64,000 bases of DNA from positions 40,442,079-40,506,078 of the forward strand of contig CM055313.2 of assembly GCA_029255685.2 (NCBI GenBank), written 5' to 3'. Shown piece by piece: positions 35,669 through 49,154 of this stretch (positions are counted from its first letter, which is position 1; each line of letters begins with the position of its first letter). The translations under genes were made by a program, and so were the position numbers. The notes under the pieces were generated by a model. It was given only the letters and a program-made list of their open reading frames with translations. It was not told the DNA's origin and did not search any database. Source of the stretch: Silene conica (taxonomy: Eukaryota; Streptophyta; Magnoliopsida; Caryophyllales; Caryophyllaceae).

Positions 35669-37761
35669 TGCAATGTTGGTTATGGTACAATTTGTCAGAT
35701 TTTGAAAGAAATATCATTATGTTGTACAATGTTTGATTACTTTTTATACTCGCTGTTAATAAAAGGGGATGAGTATTGCGTGTTGTTTGGGTTGGTCCAG
35801 ATTCATGTTGAGTTATGTGAATTGTACTGTATACTGTGAATCAGTGTGTTGTTTCGAATTCTTGTTCATATTACTCATAGTTTGCAAATTGTGCTGATTA
35901 CTATATATTATGTGCATTTAAAACATTCATTGTTTGATTTATCAGTGACAAATCGTTATATTTGGAGGACGAGGCGTGTTTGTGTAGGCCTGATAAACTA
36001 CTGTTCTAGCAGGTGGGACGTGTTAGATACCCGTACTGACAAAACTACTGATTAGTCTTTTAGTTATGGATATATGTCTTACGTGATTGGATATAATCAC
36101 CCTCTAATGTATCCTGACAATAGTCGTTTATCGAGATAGGTTAGCGTTCTTCTTATAATATACGCCCCGCAATTTATTAGTCCACTCATCATAAAAGATA
36201 AAACAACTATATGACATTCTAACACGTATCTGTTTATTCTTGGAAAAAATATAGGAATCGTCAAATGCAAAATTGTTAATTAATACGAATTACTTCGTTG
36301 ACATATCCAACAAATTCGTAATTTCACAATACATACATAAGCCTACGGGAAAAATAATATAATTTTGCTCGTACATGGTTTTCTAGGAGAAAAAATGGGG
36401 AACATCGTGTACTTAGAACAATCTATAAATACTTGTTTCTTTTAAAATATTCTTCAAATGTAGTGCTTAAAGCTCAGTATATGGTAGAAATGTGACATTG
36501 TCTTTAAAACCTATCTTACAACTTTAACACATTTGCATAATAGTCATCATTAACTTGTTGCAATAACATGAGAGTACAAGTGTAATAATCAAACTAACTT
36601 TATACATTACCTCTATTAACTATATTCATACTCAATGTCATGTTTTAGACTAAAGAGAGGTTGTAACCATAATTATTGCACCTAGCAATGTACTACTCCA
36701 ATGCATGTTTTTGTGGTTTTGAAAAACAAACTTATACTAGGTCTGTTTATCGTTTATCAACAAGATTGATAAACATGCAATAAACGGTTAAATAGAAGCT
36801 AAACATGTTATAGAATATGTGTATCTAACATGTGCACTCATACCATATGTTCCGTGTGTTTAGTTATACATTGATACTATCTTTGAATACACATACAGTC
36901 GTAGTATAAATTATTTGTTCATATGAACTACGGTTTCAAATATATATTGATTCAGAGCGTGAAAATTGGTTGTATACTAAACAATAATAACATACTATGG
37001 TGAAAATATTAGATCGATTATTAAAACATAGAGTATCGTACGAAGCTAACTCGAATATATGCTATTGCGTAAGAGCGTTGTGAATACCCCTGCTATATGA
37101 CGAATACGTTGGTTAACGGTCAGACACCTTAACTGACATACCTCGTTTTGATATACTTACCATTCTATAACACAGTGCTTTTACGATTCTGGTTATTTTA
37201 TAATATATATTAGAAGATAGACTATTAGCTAAACACTTCATTAACAGAAGAACTGATCATATTAAAACTATAATGGAAACAGACCTTGATGTTATATTTA
37301 ACAGTTTTTGCTGGAAACGCGTAGCATTGTACACTCGGTGTTATTGAAATTAGTGCTTAAATATTAACTTATACTTCTAAGATAAATATACTGGTCTGCG
37401 TAGTTCTTTAGTTTACTAACTTGGATATATGTTTGCAAATTCAACTTGCTTATCAACTGTTCTCAAACTTCCTAAAAATAAACATTCCCAAGGGAACTGT
37501 ACTATGGTATGGTTAGGCAGCATTGCTGTCTGAATTACAGTGGTTTTTGAAGCTTCGTCTTAGTCCACTCAATACGTTTATTAGGTCATTGGTAATACTT
37601 ACCGGCCATACATCTATACATTTTAAAACTACTAAACAGTGTTTATAAGTACAGGCAATCAATTATATACTACTGCTGGAAGATATGCAGAATGGCGCCA
37701 AACGTACCTGTCTGTTGCTGACTTACATGCTTTGCTAACCATACTTCCAACTGTTTTTTAA
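35669..37761. other. AT-rich non-coding DNA
   Basis: No gene was recognised. Around 36608-36660 a block related to 34272-34320 recurs. The remainder has no visible structure. Confidence 0.3.
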
Positions 37762-38122
37762 ACACACCCAACCAAGGGCGATTGGGAGGTCAATATGAGG
37801 TCGAGTCAAGTTAATTATAATTAAGGATTTTTTTATAATTGACTCAAGTCAATTTAAGACAGAAATTGACATTATTTGAGGCAAATTGACTTGCCAATCG
37901 ACCTCATTCGTGGCACATTTTAATTAGTTATAACCATTTTAAAAAAAAGAAAAACAAAACCAAAAAAAATATAATAAAAAGTGGTGGTTACGGAGAGATT
38001 ATTGGCCTAGGCCGTGACTTTCTGCTTGGGAGCGTGTAAGTAGGCAAGGTCAATAAGGAGAGATTAAGGCCTAATGTACAATTATCTCGATTAAATTGAG
38101 TTGTTGCCTGGAAATGGTCGAT
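37762..38122. mobile_element. MITE-like repeat, copy 2 (~360 bp)
   Basis: This is the second copy of the element at 33204-33568, in the same orientation. The right end, GGAAATGGTC, matches the family end, while the left end has diverged (CACCCAACCAAGG). The two copies flank F-box-like copy 2 as direct repeats 4.5 kb apart. Confidence 0.55.
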
Positions 38123-38800
38123 TTATCATTTTACAATAAACTTATCTTATAAGGATTTGATTTAACTTACGTCAATCTTCGGGATCCTGTAAATTAACGT
38201 CGGCATTATTAAATCTGTATATATATATATATATATATATGTGGTGGTATAAAGAAATAACATCAACATATCATTACCATATTAACTACTTCTACTAATA
38301 AGCTCAACCCTTTATTGTGTAAAAGGAATTTGAAGTTTATCTTGCAGGTAGTTAATTTTTTTCCTTTTTTTTGCTTCATTAATTGTGAGGTGTTAGCACA
38401 ATTCCGTTTTTTAAAAATAACAAAAAGCATTAACATTTTAAATAGGGTATCATTCACTAAAATATGGTATTTACATGAAATATCGTCGTCAAACAATACA
38501 GAAATGACGCAAACTAAGGCAAGTACTCTTTTACGGATTTCCCACAAACATGCTCATATATTGATCAATATACATTCTGTGCAGTCTGTTAATTATTTTT
38601 TTTGTTAGTATCTGGTAGCTTATATGCAATTGTATAACATAAGTTTGCAACATACAGAGTTCTTGATATATAATATATCTTTTGTTGAGTACATTGGTAA
38701 GCACTATTGCATTGGTCGTTTTATACACCTCAAACTGTTGTTTTTTGTATGCATTCAACTCAGAATTATTATTTTGTTTGAGATATCTTATTGACAGGAA
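38123..38800. other. Non-coding DNA with a TA microsatellite
   Basis: A pure (TA)n run of about 22 bp lies at 38218-38240. The stretch before 38801 ends TTGACAG, three bases ahead of the ATG. That is a likely splice acceptor, matching the acceptor-adjacent start of family X copy 1. Confidence 0.4.
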
Positions 38801-39814
38801 ATGACGTCTCCAGTGTTAACAATCTTAATTCCTTTCCGACCTTTACTGGGTAGAATTACTGAATTTCTGGAATTTGAGGAGCCCCACTATGCCCTGTACG
38901 ATAAAGTACATCACGTTGGGTCTGTCACCGTGAGAAACAATTTAGAACATGAGGACTATGTCTTCATAAGTGGTTCGTCATCTAACTTCGAAGAGTCCTG
39001 TGAGCAAGCAGCCAGACTAGCTGTAACTGATTTAATAGAGAAATTCGACATTTATATTGGTGATTTCACAGCTGCCACCAAACAGGCGCATGAGAGGTGT
39101 GCAAATCTATGGAGATTGAAACATGAGGAACTGAAACGAAAATCTATGGGATTTCCTAAAGTTCCATTAGTAGAAGAATTCGTGTGCCATGAGATGTGTC
39201 ATTACCAATCACTTGCGTTAGACATGGTGTCTATCTTGCGTGTGGTTGTTAATAAGATCCCTATCAAGTGCAGCTCTATCACCACATTAGAGCAAACACC
39301 TCACTGTTTCACATCATGGTTGACTATAAACCATGATAGGGTAGAGTGTGGAACTACGCATATTGTAGGTGAAATAGCTTCATCTGAGACTGCATCAGAG
39401 CGGAACCTTGCTTATAAAACTATCGAATATCTGATTCCTATATATAATATTGATCTGATCGATGCTAATTATGCACCTGAAGAAGTTAAGCTAGCTGCGT
39501 TGACATGCGAATGTGCTAGGAACTATTTCGAAAAACTTCAGAAGCGCTTGTCAGCATCTCAGGAAACACCTCCCAGTATTCAAACAGAGTTTCCGGGAGC
39601 TGTAGTCTTAGATGAAGACGAATGTATTACCCCTAAGAGTTCTCCACACACGATTCCTGGTCAATTATACCCACCACCGCCACCCAAAAAGCAGAAAACA
39701 CCCCCACAGTTAGTCGATATACGTGGCTGTACGTCTCGAACTACCAAGATTGTTCCATATCCCAAACCTGTCTCTAAAAGGAGCGTGTTCTACAAACCTT
39801 CCAAGTTACTTTGA
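38801..39814 (+). CDS. Unknown ~330-residue protein, copy 2 (family X)
   Basis: This intact 337-residue frame starts at the ATG at 38801 after a probable 5'-UTR splice acceptor. It is paralogous to 27382-28371. They share IPFRPLLGRIT at the start, the SCEQAARLAVTDLI helix near residue 67, a central domain with conserved histidines and cysteines (HEMCHY near residue 128), and LIDANYAPEEVKLAALT near 215. The C-terminus has a proline run and a basic cluster (PPPPPPKKQK near residue 293) that may be a nuclear localisation signal. Copy 1 lacks this cluster. No enzyme motif is visible. The N-terminal strand-strand-helix resembles a double-stranded RNA-binding fold, at low confidence. It is the gene immediately before RepHel in the same direction, so it could be co-expressed with the transposase. 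Confidence 0.78.
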   Translation: MTSPVLTILIPFRPLLGRITEFLEFEEPHYALYDKVHHVGSVTVRNNLEHEDYVFISGSSSNFEESCEQAARLAVTDLIEKFDIYIGDFTAATKQAHERCANLWRLKHEELKRKSMGFPKVPLVEEFVCHEMCHYQSLALDMVSILRVVVNKIPIKCSSITTLEQTPHCFTSWLTINHDRVECGTTHIVGEIASSETASERNLAYKTIEYLIPIYNIDLIDANYAPEEVKLAALTCECARNYFEKLQKRLSASQETPPSIQTEFPGAVVLDEDECITPKSSPHTIPGQLYPPPPPKKQKTPPQLVDIRGCTSRTTKIVPYPKPVSKRSVFYKPSKLL

Positions 39815-40314
39815 AGCTTTAATAGTAATTGCTGCCTTTTTTGGAAATTTGCTCATAGATGAGAGCTGGTGTTTAGCAGTGTTATGTTAAGAGGGATCTT
39901 ATTATTCGTAGAATATTAGTTTTGTGGATTATGTGATCCGTTATTGTATTCTGTTTTATCACTATCTTTTGTTTTGTTAATGATCAAGTTTATGCTTTTT
40001 ATAAAATCTATACAACAAGTGATGGTTAGGCTGCGCAACTACTTCTTAGTATTGACAACGTTCCGTTGTCCACTTGTTATTGTCAACACGTAGTTGCATT
40101 TTCAGTGCTTTGTTTTGGTAATACAATAGCACCTCTTCAGATTTGACGATTGTTAACTATTATGCTTACGAGCGTATACATTTTGTCCTTGAGGTTTTAT
40201 TCTGCTGGCGATACGTCCATATACGTTAAAACCTCAATGTTTTACTGTTTCCAATGCTGCAGAGCGCAAAGATTAGACCTCATTGTATACGTGATCTACA
40301 GTAGTCCTTGTGCA

Positions 40315-43300
40315 ATGGGTATGTTGTGCGTTACGATAGTGTTTAACCAGATTTATATATGTAACATAGACTTATTGTAAGTGCTGACATTCTGGAATTC
40401 AGATGACAGCTTCCCATATTATGTGGAAAAGGACGGAAGTGGGCGAAAAAAACGCAAATGTAGGACTCAAAAACAGATTGATCCTATCGTGACAAGGTAG
40501 TGTAGAACAACGTCTTTGCCCTTAATTAGTTCCTTCTATATTATCAGTCGGGAACTATTAACAGTTGCTTGTTTGCACTTAGTCATACCTTAAAAAATGC
40601 TGATGTTGATGTCGCCGCAAAGCGTCCCGGAAGACCCCGTTTACAATTACAAATTGGTGAGTCCCTCTGTAACTGAAATGTATATTATTTTCTTATGTAT
40701 GGTATAGTTTAGTATTGTTGTTCGGAATTGCAGGGTTACCTGCTGCTATGATTGGTCAGCCATTAGTTGGTACTCCTTACAAGTTGCCAGACGCGCAGTC
40801 ATGTGTACATTGCTTTGCAAAGAAATTTGTTTATGAAACTAAGAATTTCTGTTGTGGCAATGGATCAATTGTCCTGCCGTTCAACACGTACCCATTGCTG
40901 CTTTCAAGGTTATACACTTCATTAGACGATATTTCGGTCCACTTCCGGGTGTACGCTCGCTTGTACAATAACTTGTTCGCTTTTACATCTATTGGAGGTA
41001 AATTTGACTCGAAAACTATCAAGGGTATCTATGTGTTCAAACTACATGGTCAAATGTATCACAATGTCCCAGATCTATTGCCATGTGGTACTCACCCAAA
41101 GTATCTTCAGTTGTACTTCTACGATGGCCAACATGAAGCTGCAAATCGTGCGGCGTGTTTCAACGAGCTGAATATGGCTGTTATAGAAATCCTAATGAAA
41201 GTCAGCCAAACTAACCCATATGCGCGTTTCTTCCGTTCGCTAAAAGATGTTCCCCTTACCGTCAATAGTCAAATAGTTATAACAAAAAATCCTAGACAGG
41301 ATCAGCGTGTGAGCAATGCTCCTGCATCAAACGAGGTAGCTGCTATATGGCCCGAAAACTCTACATCTGGTGAGACTGATGGACCACACATATTAGTAAC
41401 CAGCCATTCTCAAACATCTCACCGAGTTATGCATTACTATGGATGTTATGACCCACTGCAATATCCCTTATTATTCCCAAACGGTGAATGTGGATGGCAT
41501 CAGGGACTGAAGAAGCAAGTTGGTCTACGTCAGACAACATCACCTGCACAGACTTTAGCACCACTTCCATCCAGTTTTCCAGATGCTGAATCTCTATTAC
41601 AGTCTGAGGAAAACCGTAAGTTATCACTGAAAAATATAAATTCGCATTTTTACAAAACCCCAAACAACAGTATGAACTATTTAATCTGTATAACGATATT
41701 TAATAGTGTTTTAACCTCGTGGCAGATAACTCCTTTCAAACTAATACAAGTGAAAAAAATGTGTCTTGCCGAGAGTACTATTGTTACAAACTACAGAATA
41801 GGCCAGGTAATATGATGCTGAGAGCTGGGCGATGTCTTCAGCAATATGTTGTGGACATGTACGTCAAATTGGAAAACACAAGGTTAGATTATTTGAGGCA
41901 TAATCAGGATACAATAAGATCTGAGTTATACCAAGGTTTGATTGACACAATTGATGCTGGGGAGCAGTGCGCTGCAAATGTTGGCAGACGGGTCATTTTA
42001 CCAGCAACTTATATTGGAGGACCTCGGGATATGAAAAGGAGATACTTAAATGCAATGGCACTTGTACAGCGTTACGGAAAGCCAGATTTTTTTGTTACAA
42101 TAACTTGTAATACAAATTGGCCTGAGATAAAAAATGAATTGGCGGCTGGGGAAGAAGCTCAGAACCGGCCCGATTTGGTAGCTAGAGTATTTCGAGCTAA
42201 ATTGCTTTTATTGAAAAAAAAATTGGTTGAGGAAAAGATATTTGGGGAAGTTGCTGCGTTTGTGTATGTGGTTGAATTCCAAAAGAGAGGACTACCTCAT
42301 GCGCATCTGTTGTTGATAATGAAGCCTGGGAGTAGAATGAATTGCCCAGCCGACTTTGACAAGTTCGTATCAGCTGAAATACCTTCTGAGGCTAATGGGA
42401 ACCTCCGTGCATCAGTGTTAAAACATATGATGCATGGACCATGTGGGAAGATGGATCCTGACTGTTCGTGTATGAAACATGATGATAGTCTAGGTCAGTG
42501 TAAGTTTATGTATCCTAAGCCATACACAGCTGTGACGACTAACAGTGAAGATGGCTACCCAGTATACAAGCGGCGACCAACCAATGATATTGTGCGGGTA
42601 CGAGGTCAAAACCTTAACAATCGTTGGGTAATCCCGTACAATCCATACCTGATAGCCTTCTTTGATTGTCACATCAATGTGGAGGTCTGCTCAACTATCC
42701 AAGCGGTGAAATATCTATACAAGTATGTTTACAAGGGCCACGACAGAATATCATTCAATGTTGAGTCTGAAGGCGAAATTAAGGTAGTCGACGAAATACA
42801 GCAATACCAGTCAGGTAGATCGGTATCTCCTATAGAAGCAATGTGGCGTATTTATGGCTTCGAACTCTTTGAAATTCATCCAGCAGTGATGGCACTTCCT
42901 GTACATTTAGATGGTATGCAGCCTATACAGATGAAACCCCACGAAAATTTGGTTAATGTAGTGTCCAACAGAAGACGCGTTAGTACTCCTCTGACTGAAT
43001 TCTTCAGGTTGAATACTGAAAACGCTGCAAAACCTGAGTGGAAATACCTTTACGGATCGTTTACTGAGCATTACCGTTGGGTCCAGGCTGAGCGGTCTTG
43101 GGTAAAGCGTAAGAACAAGACATGTGTCGTATCTAGGCTCGTTTTTGTGGCTCCTTCGGAAGGGGAGCGGTATTTTCTGCGGTTGTTGTTAACGCACGTG
43201 CCTGCACCTAAGTCGTTTGCAGATTTGAAGGTAGTGGACGGGTATGAATGTGCAACCTTCCAAGAAGCGGCACTAAAAAGGAAACTCATTGAAGATGATA

Positions 43301-45063
43301 ACATGGTAGAGTTGTGCTTAGATGAGGCTGCGATGGTACAAATGCCAGTCGCGTTGCGACGTCTATTCGCAACTTTGCTGATGTTTTGCTAACCTAAAGA
43401 TCCAGGAGCATTATGGGAACGGTATTACAATTCGTTATCAGAAGACTTCAGAAGAGAACACCCAAACGATGCATACACTGCGCAGGTCCTCACTGTAAAA
43501 AGGTTGGAACAACAATTAGAGGCGATGGGCAGGTCTCTAAAGAGTTTTGGTTTGTCAGGTTTAATAAATCCACAAGATGCAGAAATGCGTACATCCCAAG
43601 ATACGATCGATGCACTCAAAGCTCCAATTCCGGACGAATGTGTGGTTTGCCGCAAAACCTTGAACCCAGAGCAACAGAAAGCTTTTGATACGATCATCAA
43701 TCATGCTACCTGTAATAAGCCAGGGGCTTTTTTTGTGGACGGTCCTGGAGGAACAGGCAAAACATACCTGTACAATGCTCTGTATGCAGAAATACGACTG
43801 ATGGGCAAAATTGTTCTAGCAACAGCTACTTCGGGAATAGCCGCAGCAAATATCCCATCTGGTAGAACTGCTCACTCAAGGTTTAAACTTCCTCTGGATT
43901 TTGAAGCTTCTTTATCTTGTTCTGTGCCAAAGCAGAGCAGTCTTGCTGCGTTAATTAAAGTATCTACATTGATAATATGGGATGAAGCTTCTATGGCACG
44001 AAGGGAGAGCGTTGAGGCCTTAGATAAGCTGTTACGAGACCTATGCAATCCTAATATCCTGTTCGGTGGCAAACTTATTGTATTTGGCGGGGATTTTAGG
44101 CAGGTTCTTCCAGTCGTTCCGAATAAATCAAATAGTGACATTGTTCACTCTACAATGGTCTCTTCTGAAATTTGGCCACAACTTATAAAATTTTGCTTAA
44201 CTGTCAATGTAAGAGCTAAGACTGATCCAGATTTCTCAGCATTCTTACTGTCTCTTGGCAATGGCGAGTTACAGACATCTGATTCTGAGATGGTTGAATT
44301 ACCAGATGGGATAGTTTTAGATACATCTGGGATGGGTACAGATCTTATCAGCACAGTTGCTGATTTTGTGTATCCAGATGCTGACGTCAATAATATAGGC
44401 GTAAATATATTTAACCACAGGTCTATACTTACGCCTATAAATGACGATGTTGATGATATAAACACGTACATGATCAACAAGTTCCCAGGTGAAGCAGTCG
44501 TGTATAAGGGGTTCGACTCAATGTTAACAGAAAACTGCAATATATACCCTTCAGAATTCATAAACACACTTTGTCCTGGTGGCATGAGCCCGTATGAGTT
44601 AGTATTGAAACGGAATGCTCCCGTGATTCTGTTGAGAAATCTTCTCCCATCTGCCGGGCTCTGTAATGGTACAAGACTAATTTGTGCAGATTTCACCCCA
44701 AATATGATCGAATGCATCATAACCAATGGTCATTACAATGGCCAACATGTGTTTATACCCCGGATAAAGATGCGTCCATCTAGCACTTCAAATTATCCAT
44801 TTCAGTTCCAGCGGAATCAGTTTCCAATAAAGCTTAGTTTTGCAATGACCATAAATAAGTCACAAGGTCAGACCTTAGACAGGGTTGTTGTATACCTTCC
44901 CCAACCCTGTTTCTCGCCAGGACAACTGTATGTTGCATTGTCGCGGGTGAGGGAATCGAAGAAAGTGACTGTTGTAGCAGCGAATAGCAACTCAGGGACG
45001 ACTATAAATTCTATCAGAAACCTTGTGTCGTTTGAAGTCCTAAGGCTAGCAGGTATTATATAG
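40315..45063 (+). pseudogene. Helitron RepHel transposase (Rep + PIF1-type helicase), one in-frame stop
   Basis: The proposed exons are 40315-40318 (ATGG, then donor GTATGT), 40403-40496, 40583-40656, 40734-41615 and 41726-45063, or 1464 codons in one frame. The first exon is inferred. Residues 1-60 are basic, with an AT-hook-like KRPGRPR. A C-X2-C...CC zinc motif (CVHC, FCCG) comes next, then the HUH nuclease Rep domain: FVTITCN, HUH motif LPHAHLLL near residue 543, and paired tyrosines in YLYKYVYKG near 683. The SF1 helicase has Walker A GPGGTGKT near 1024, Walker B IIWDEAS, GGDFRQ, INKSQGQT and YVALSRVR. RepHel nicks and unwinds DNA for rolling-circle transposition. A TAA at 43390-43392, in the linker between Rep and helicase, is the only interruption. 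Frame and homology continue on both sides, so it looks recent. Length and domain order are otherwise standard for plant Helitrons. Confidence 0.92.
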
Positions 45064-46205
45064 ATTCTAAAAATGGTTTCTGTAGTATTTATGTATTTAC
45101 TTGTCGTCTGTAATTAAGTTGTGTACCAACCCTAATTATGAAATACATAGTTTGTTAATTCAGGTGAATGACACTACAGATGACAAAGGTAATGCTGCTT
45201 ACATTATTGACAGATTAGTTATATAAATCGTTTATTCTGGTATGCGTATAATATCTGATTGTCAGAGATGGCCTATTAAAGATCAACGATGGTATGCATA
45301 TTATATGACGAGTTTGCAAGACAAAGCATAATTTCGATTGTAGGTGTCATTTGCATACTATCGCGTATTGTGCATTAACGATGAGTCCAGATACTGGGGG
45401 GTCTATCCATGTCATACTTTAATTAGTTACTCCTAAAAATCTGGCAAAACAGTATAAAGCCAAATCAAAGATACTCGAAGATGATATAATCTTTAACGTT
45501 ATAGATTAATACAACTGTGTAAGCATATGAGTTCAGGCATAACACATAGATTGATATTTACGAAGCTTGAAATGGTTTCCGATTTACAGAATTAGGTATT
45601 CCATGTTCTTTCTATTTCCATCCACTTCAAAGTATCAAGTAGTATTCCAATGTCAAACACTGTATTTATCGTAATGTTAACTTTCCGAATTTCAGATTGA
45701 CAACACGCAGACATACCATAATCCTTATATCAAATCTTTACACCATACTCCTACTGTGTACTGTTTCATAGACAAGTACACATAGTTTGACATGAACAGT
45801 TACCCTATAAATCTTAATATAATCTACATGATAAGGTATGGGTTTTCACTAACAATGCACTCTACTGCAATTATATACATAGATATATAACTACTACCCT
45901 CTCATAGTCTTTCACTTTATCCCTTCACACATTTGCAGTATTAACAAACTGACTTAAAAGGTATGAATTTCTATTACATTAATTTCATGTGATTCCATTA
46001 ACAGTAGTTAGTTGAAGACATAGTTGTATGAATTTAACAAACTGCTAAAAATATTAATACTCTAACGGTATTATACAAACGATTATGGTGTTCCATAATC
46101 TACAGGCCACTTACAAGCAACTCATTAATACTGCAAATTTAATTCGGAATTCTGACGAATTTAATTTCCTTTTGTTCATTTTTGACTTAAACGTTTTGCA
46201 GTGCA
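45064..46205. other. Non-coding region between RepHel and the RPA-like gene
   Basis: This is AT-rich with no ORF over 60 codons that shows a motif. It presumably holds the RepHel 3' end and the promoter of the next gene. Confidence 0.35.
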
Positions 46206-49154
46206 ATGAAATCTAAAAAGGTCTTCCTTGATGAGCTAACCAACGAAAGCAAAAAATTCAAGGTTAGCGTAAAAGTGGTAGAAAAGCGTCGTCCAAAAGA
46301 GTCTCCTGTTAAAGTTCGGTACCAGAGTTTGTTATTTGAAGATGATAAGGTATTTCGAATTATTTTAACTGCTTCAAATATCGTCTAAATTTATGATGGA
46401 TTACGAATCCATTATAACACTATCTGCTCGTTTATGGTAAACCAATTAAAGCAGATATTGTGAATAGATGTTAATGAGTATATATGCCTAATGCATTTAG
46501 ATATATACTTTTATATAGCTGATCTAAAATTAAACTTGGTCTATAAAATTAGTTTCTGAACAAATACCATTACATCATGAAAATTTAGTAAAAATACATA
46601 TACTCACATTTGAAAATATTGAAGCTGTGGACGTTGTAATACAGACCTATGCTGTTTGCATCTTCATTAGCTTCCATCTATATGTAACCATTGGTAAAAT
46701 AATGGTGATCATGGATACTTTTACTACCTTGGATTACATTAAGAAATGCTTTTGCATCAGTGTTTATACATGATGTCTTAGTGAAGGTTTGGCTTTAGGA
46801 GTGAACAAAATAATACAGAGCAAAATACATTTGTTATCCTAATGTAACTTAAGGGGGTTTATTTTTTGGTTTTACAAGGGTAATAAGATGCGCGGTGCTT
46901 TATTTGATGATCAAGTAGAGATATATGAGGATGCTATCAAGCACAATGGTAGATATGAAATATCAGATGCAAATATCAGTCCAGTAAAACCTGAGTACCA
47001 AACCCATGGTGCAGGTCTTGGATACCAAATGACCTTTAACAACCGTACAATTATCGTGCCTGCTGATGATGGTGCCTGCACAGATGTCAATTATTGTCCC
47101 ATTAACCAACTACCCAGGTCGCCTGATTATAGTGAGATGTTTGGTATATCTTCTAAGTACACTCCTAATGAGTACACTGGGTGAAGCCCACATCATCCTT
47201 ATTATATTTAATATGCAGCTAACATTCTTCGCATACTTTGTAGACATAGTGGGCGTTGTACTCTTTGTCGAAGACCAGCCACGTAAGGTGCTCACATCTA
47301 AGACACGAGAAACCAGTGTGCGTGAAATTGTATTGGTTGACCACAGGTGCGAAAACATGGCTACTAAGATGCCATTACATCCATTTATAGGACTAACAGT
47401 AATAACATTTACGCTATTCCTCATAGTATTAACACAAAACCTTTTGCAGCACTGTGCAGCCACTGTCAGTTTCAGTTTGGGATGATCTTGCTCATGATGA
47501 TTGTACTCTATTGATGCCCGTTCGTGGTAAATTCAGAACAGTTGGTTTAACTGCACTCCGAGTATCTATGCACAGAGGTTGTCCTAAATTCTACTACCAT
47601 GGGCTTCCACACTTTAACCTTTAGAAATTACAAGTCATTGTGCTATTGTGATATCCTAATAGAATTTATATGTAACAGTAATCTTCGCATACTGTGCAAT
47701 GATACAGGTTTCTCAATGACTACAAGTGCTTCAACTGTCTTTATACATAAGCCTGTTGGTGAAAAGGCGGATGCTATTACGTCCTGGTACTGTCCAAACT
47801 TTTAATTATCGCTAAATCATAAGGTACGTCTAATATATCAAAATTTTGATAATGCCAGAACTAAATGTTTATGCAGGATGAATAGTCATGTTACAGCGCT
47901 GTCGCATTTGCAGACAAAACTGTTCAATGTAAAGATGCATGTACTGAATGACAACCCAATCAAAATTTCAACCCTAAGGTCTAAGAAGGTATCAATTATT
48001 TAGTAGGAGTTGTCTTTGCGGACTTCATTAGTGTTTATTTTGGCTGCAAATACACAAAACAATTGCATTGAAATTCAACATGTGAATTGATAAACAACCA
48101 AAATGTTGCTAATAATAACACAGCTGCTATTATAGTAAAGTATTTGATGCTCCATCAGACACATAAGTTAATGAAATAGTTACTGAGTAATTACACATAT
48201 ATAAACAACTGTTTGCAAGCAAAAACAACATTGCAGGATGAAAAACATTGGCTTGAAGTTACCATTCCTGAAATTGACTTTGAGAAAATTAATGCTTACA
48301 AGGGATGCTCAAAATGCTGGAAGCGCTCCACCATACCTCCGGGTGCTACATATACATGTAATAACTGTTCAAAACCTGACTGCACTTCAGTCCCTAAGTA
48401 AGTTTACGCTGATCTTCTTTCAATTGGATTCCTGCATTTCCTGCTACAAAACAACTATTATTAGAAACAGAGATTTAGATGGCATACATCCTAACCAACA
48501 GATTTACACTAACTGCAGGGTCACATTTAACTGCGATATATCCGACGGTACAGGAACCTTGCCTCTCACTATGTTCACGGAAATTGCAGAACAACTGTTT
48601 AGGATGACTGCCCCTCAGATATTCCACATGAAACATGCTGTAAGTGTACATATTTGAAAATTGGTTTTCATATTTTACAACTACTGCTTAATAATCCTGC
48701 AAATTCTTTGCAGTCTGATGCTCACACTTTTACGGCGATAAAAGAATTGCTCTCCCAGACTCCTTTCAAAGCACAAGTTGTTCCAGCTAGAACACTTTCA
48801 GTAAACAATATATTACAGTGGGTCGTGAGACGTGTGGTCGTTAATGGTGACGAGGATGTGTTGGCCAAAACTGACCTTAGCCGTCCCAAGGCTGGTTTAA
48901 ACCCAGAATCAATTAACCCTGAAGGAAGCAATGTTTTGGAAGACATCAATGGAAAGCATATCACTTTTCCTAATACCATCGAGCATTCAGATGAGACATC
49001 CATGCCAGGTATTAATGATGTTGACAGTTCTACTGCTCCAATAGGAACTAACAAAGTAAAAGATGTGCCTTTAAGTTCATCGCACTCAAGCATACCGAAG
49101 AGGAAATGTAGGAAGGACAAATCAGGATCACCTTCTACGGTTCACGCACCGTGA
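46206..49154 (+). CDS. RPA70-like single-stranded DNA-binding protein, copy 2 (intact)
   Basis: Nine exons with GT-AG borders: 46206-46349, 46879-47131, 47244-47346, 47450-47577, 47708-47786, 47877-47988, 48237-48397, 48519-48639 and 48714-49154. They total 1542 nt and encode 513 residues without a stop. OB fold A comes first (VRYQSLLFEDDK, RGALFDDQ). OB fold B carries the RPA signatures FVDIVGVV, REIVLVDH and SVSVWDDL. OB fold C has a zinc site (CSKC, then CNNC) and CDISDGTGTL. The last exon adds ~147 residues ending in a serine-rich, basic tail (PKRKCRKDK) suited to nuclear import. Plant Helitrons commonly encode RPA-like proteins next to RepHel, where they are thought to protect the displaced strand. 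Exons 4, 5, 6 and 8 have exactly the lengths seen in copy 1. The acceptor of exon 3 could alternatively be about 30 bp upstream. Confidence 0.85.

Noticed and set aside
38218-38240. TA run as a possible TATA promoter of family X copy 2
   Set aside because: It is a simple microsatellite about 560 bp upstream, so the evidence is not specific.
48238-48657. 139-codon frame overlapping RPA-like exon 7
   Set aside because: It is in the wrong frame relative to the conserved zinc-site exon and is a shadow.
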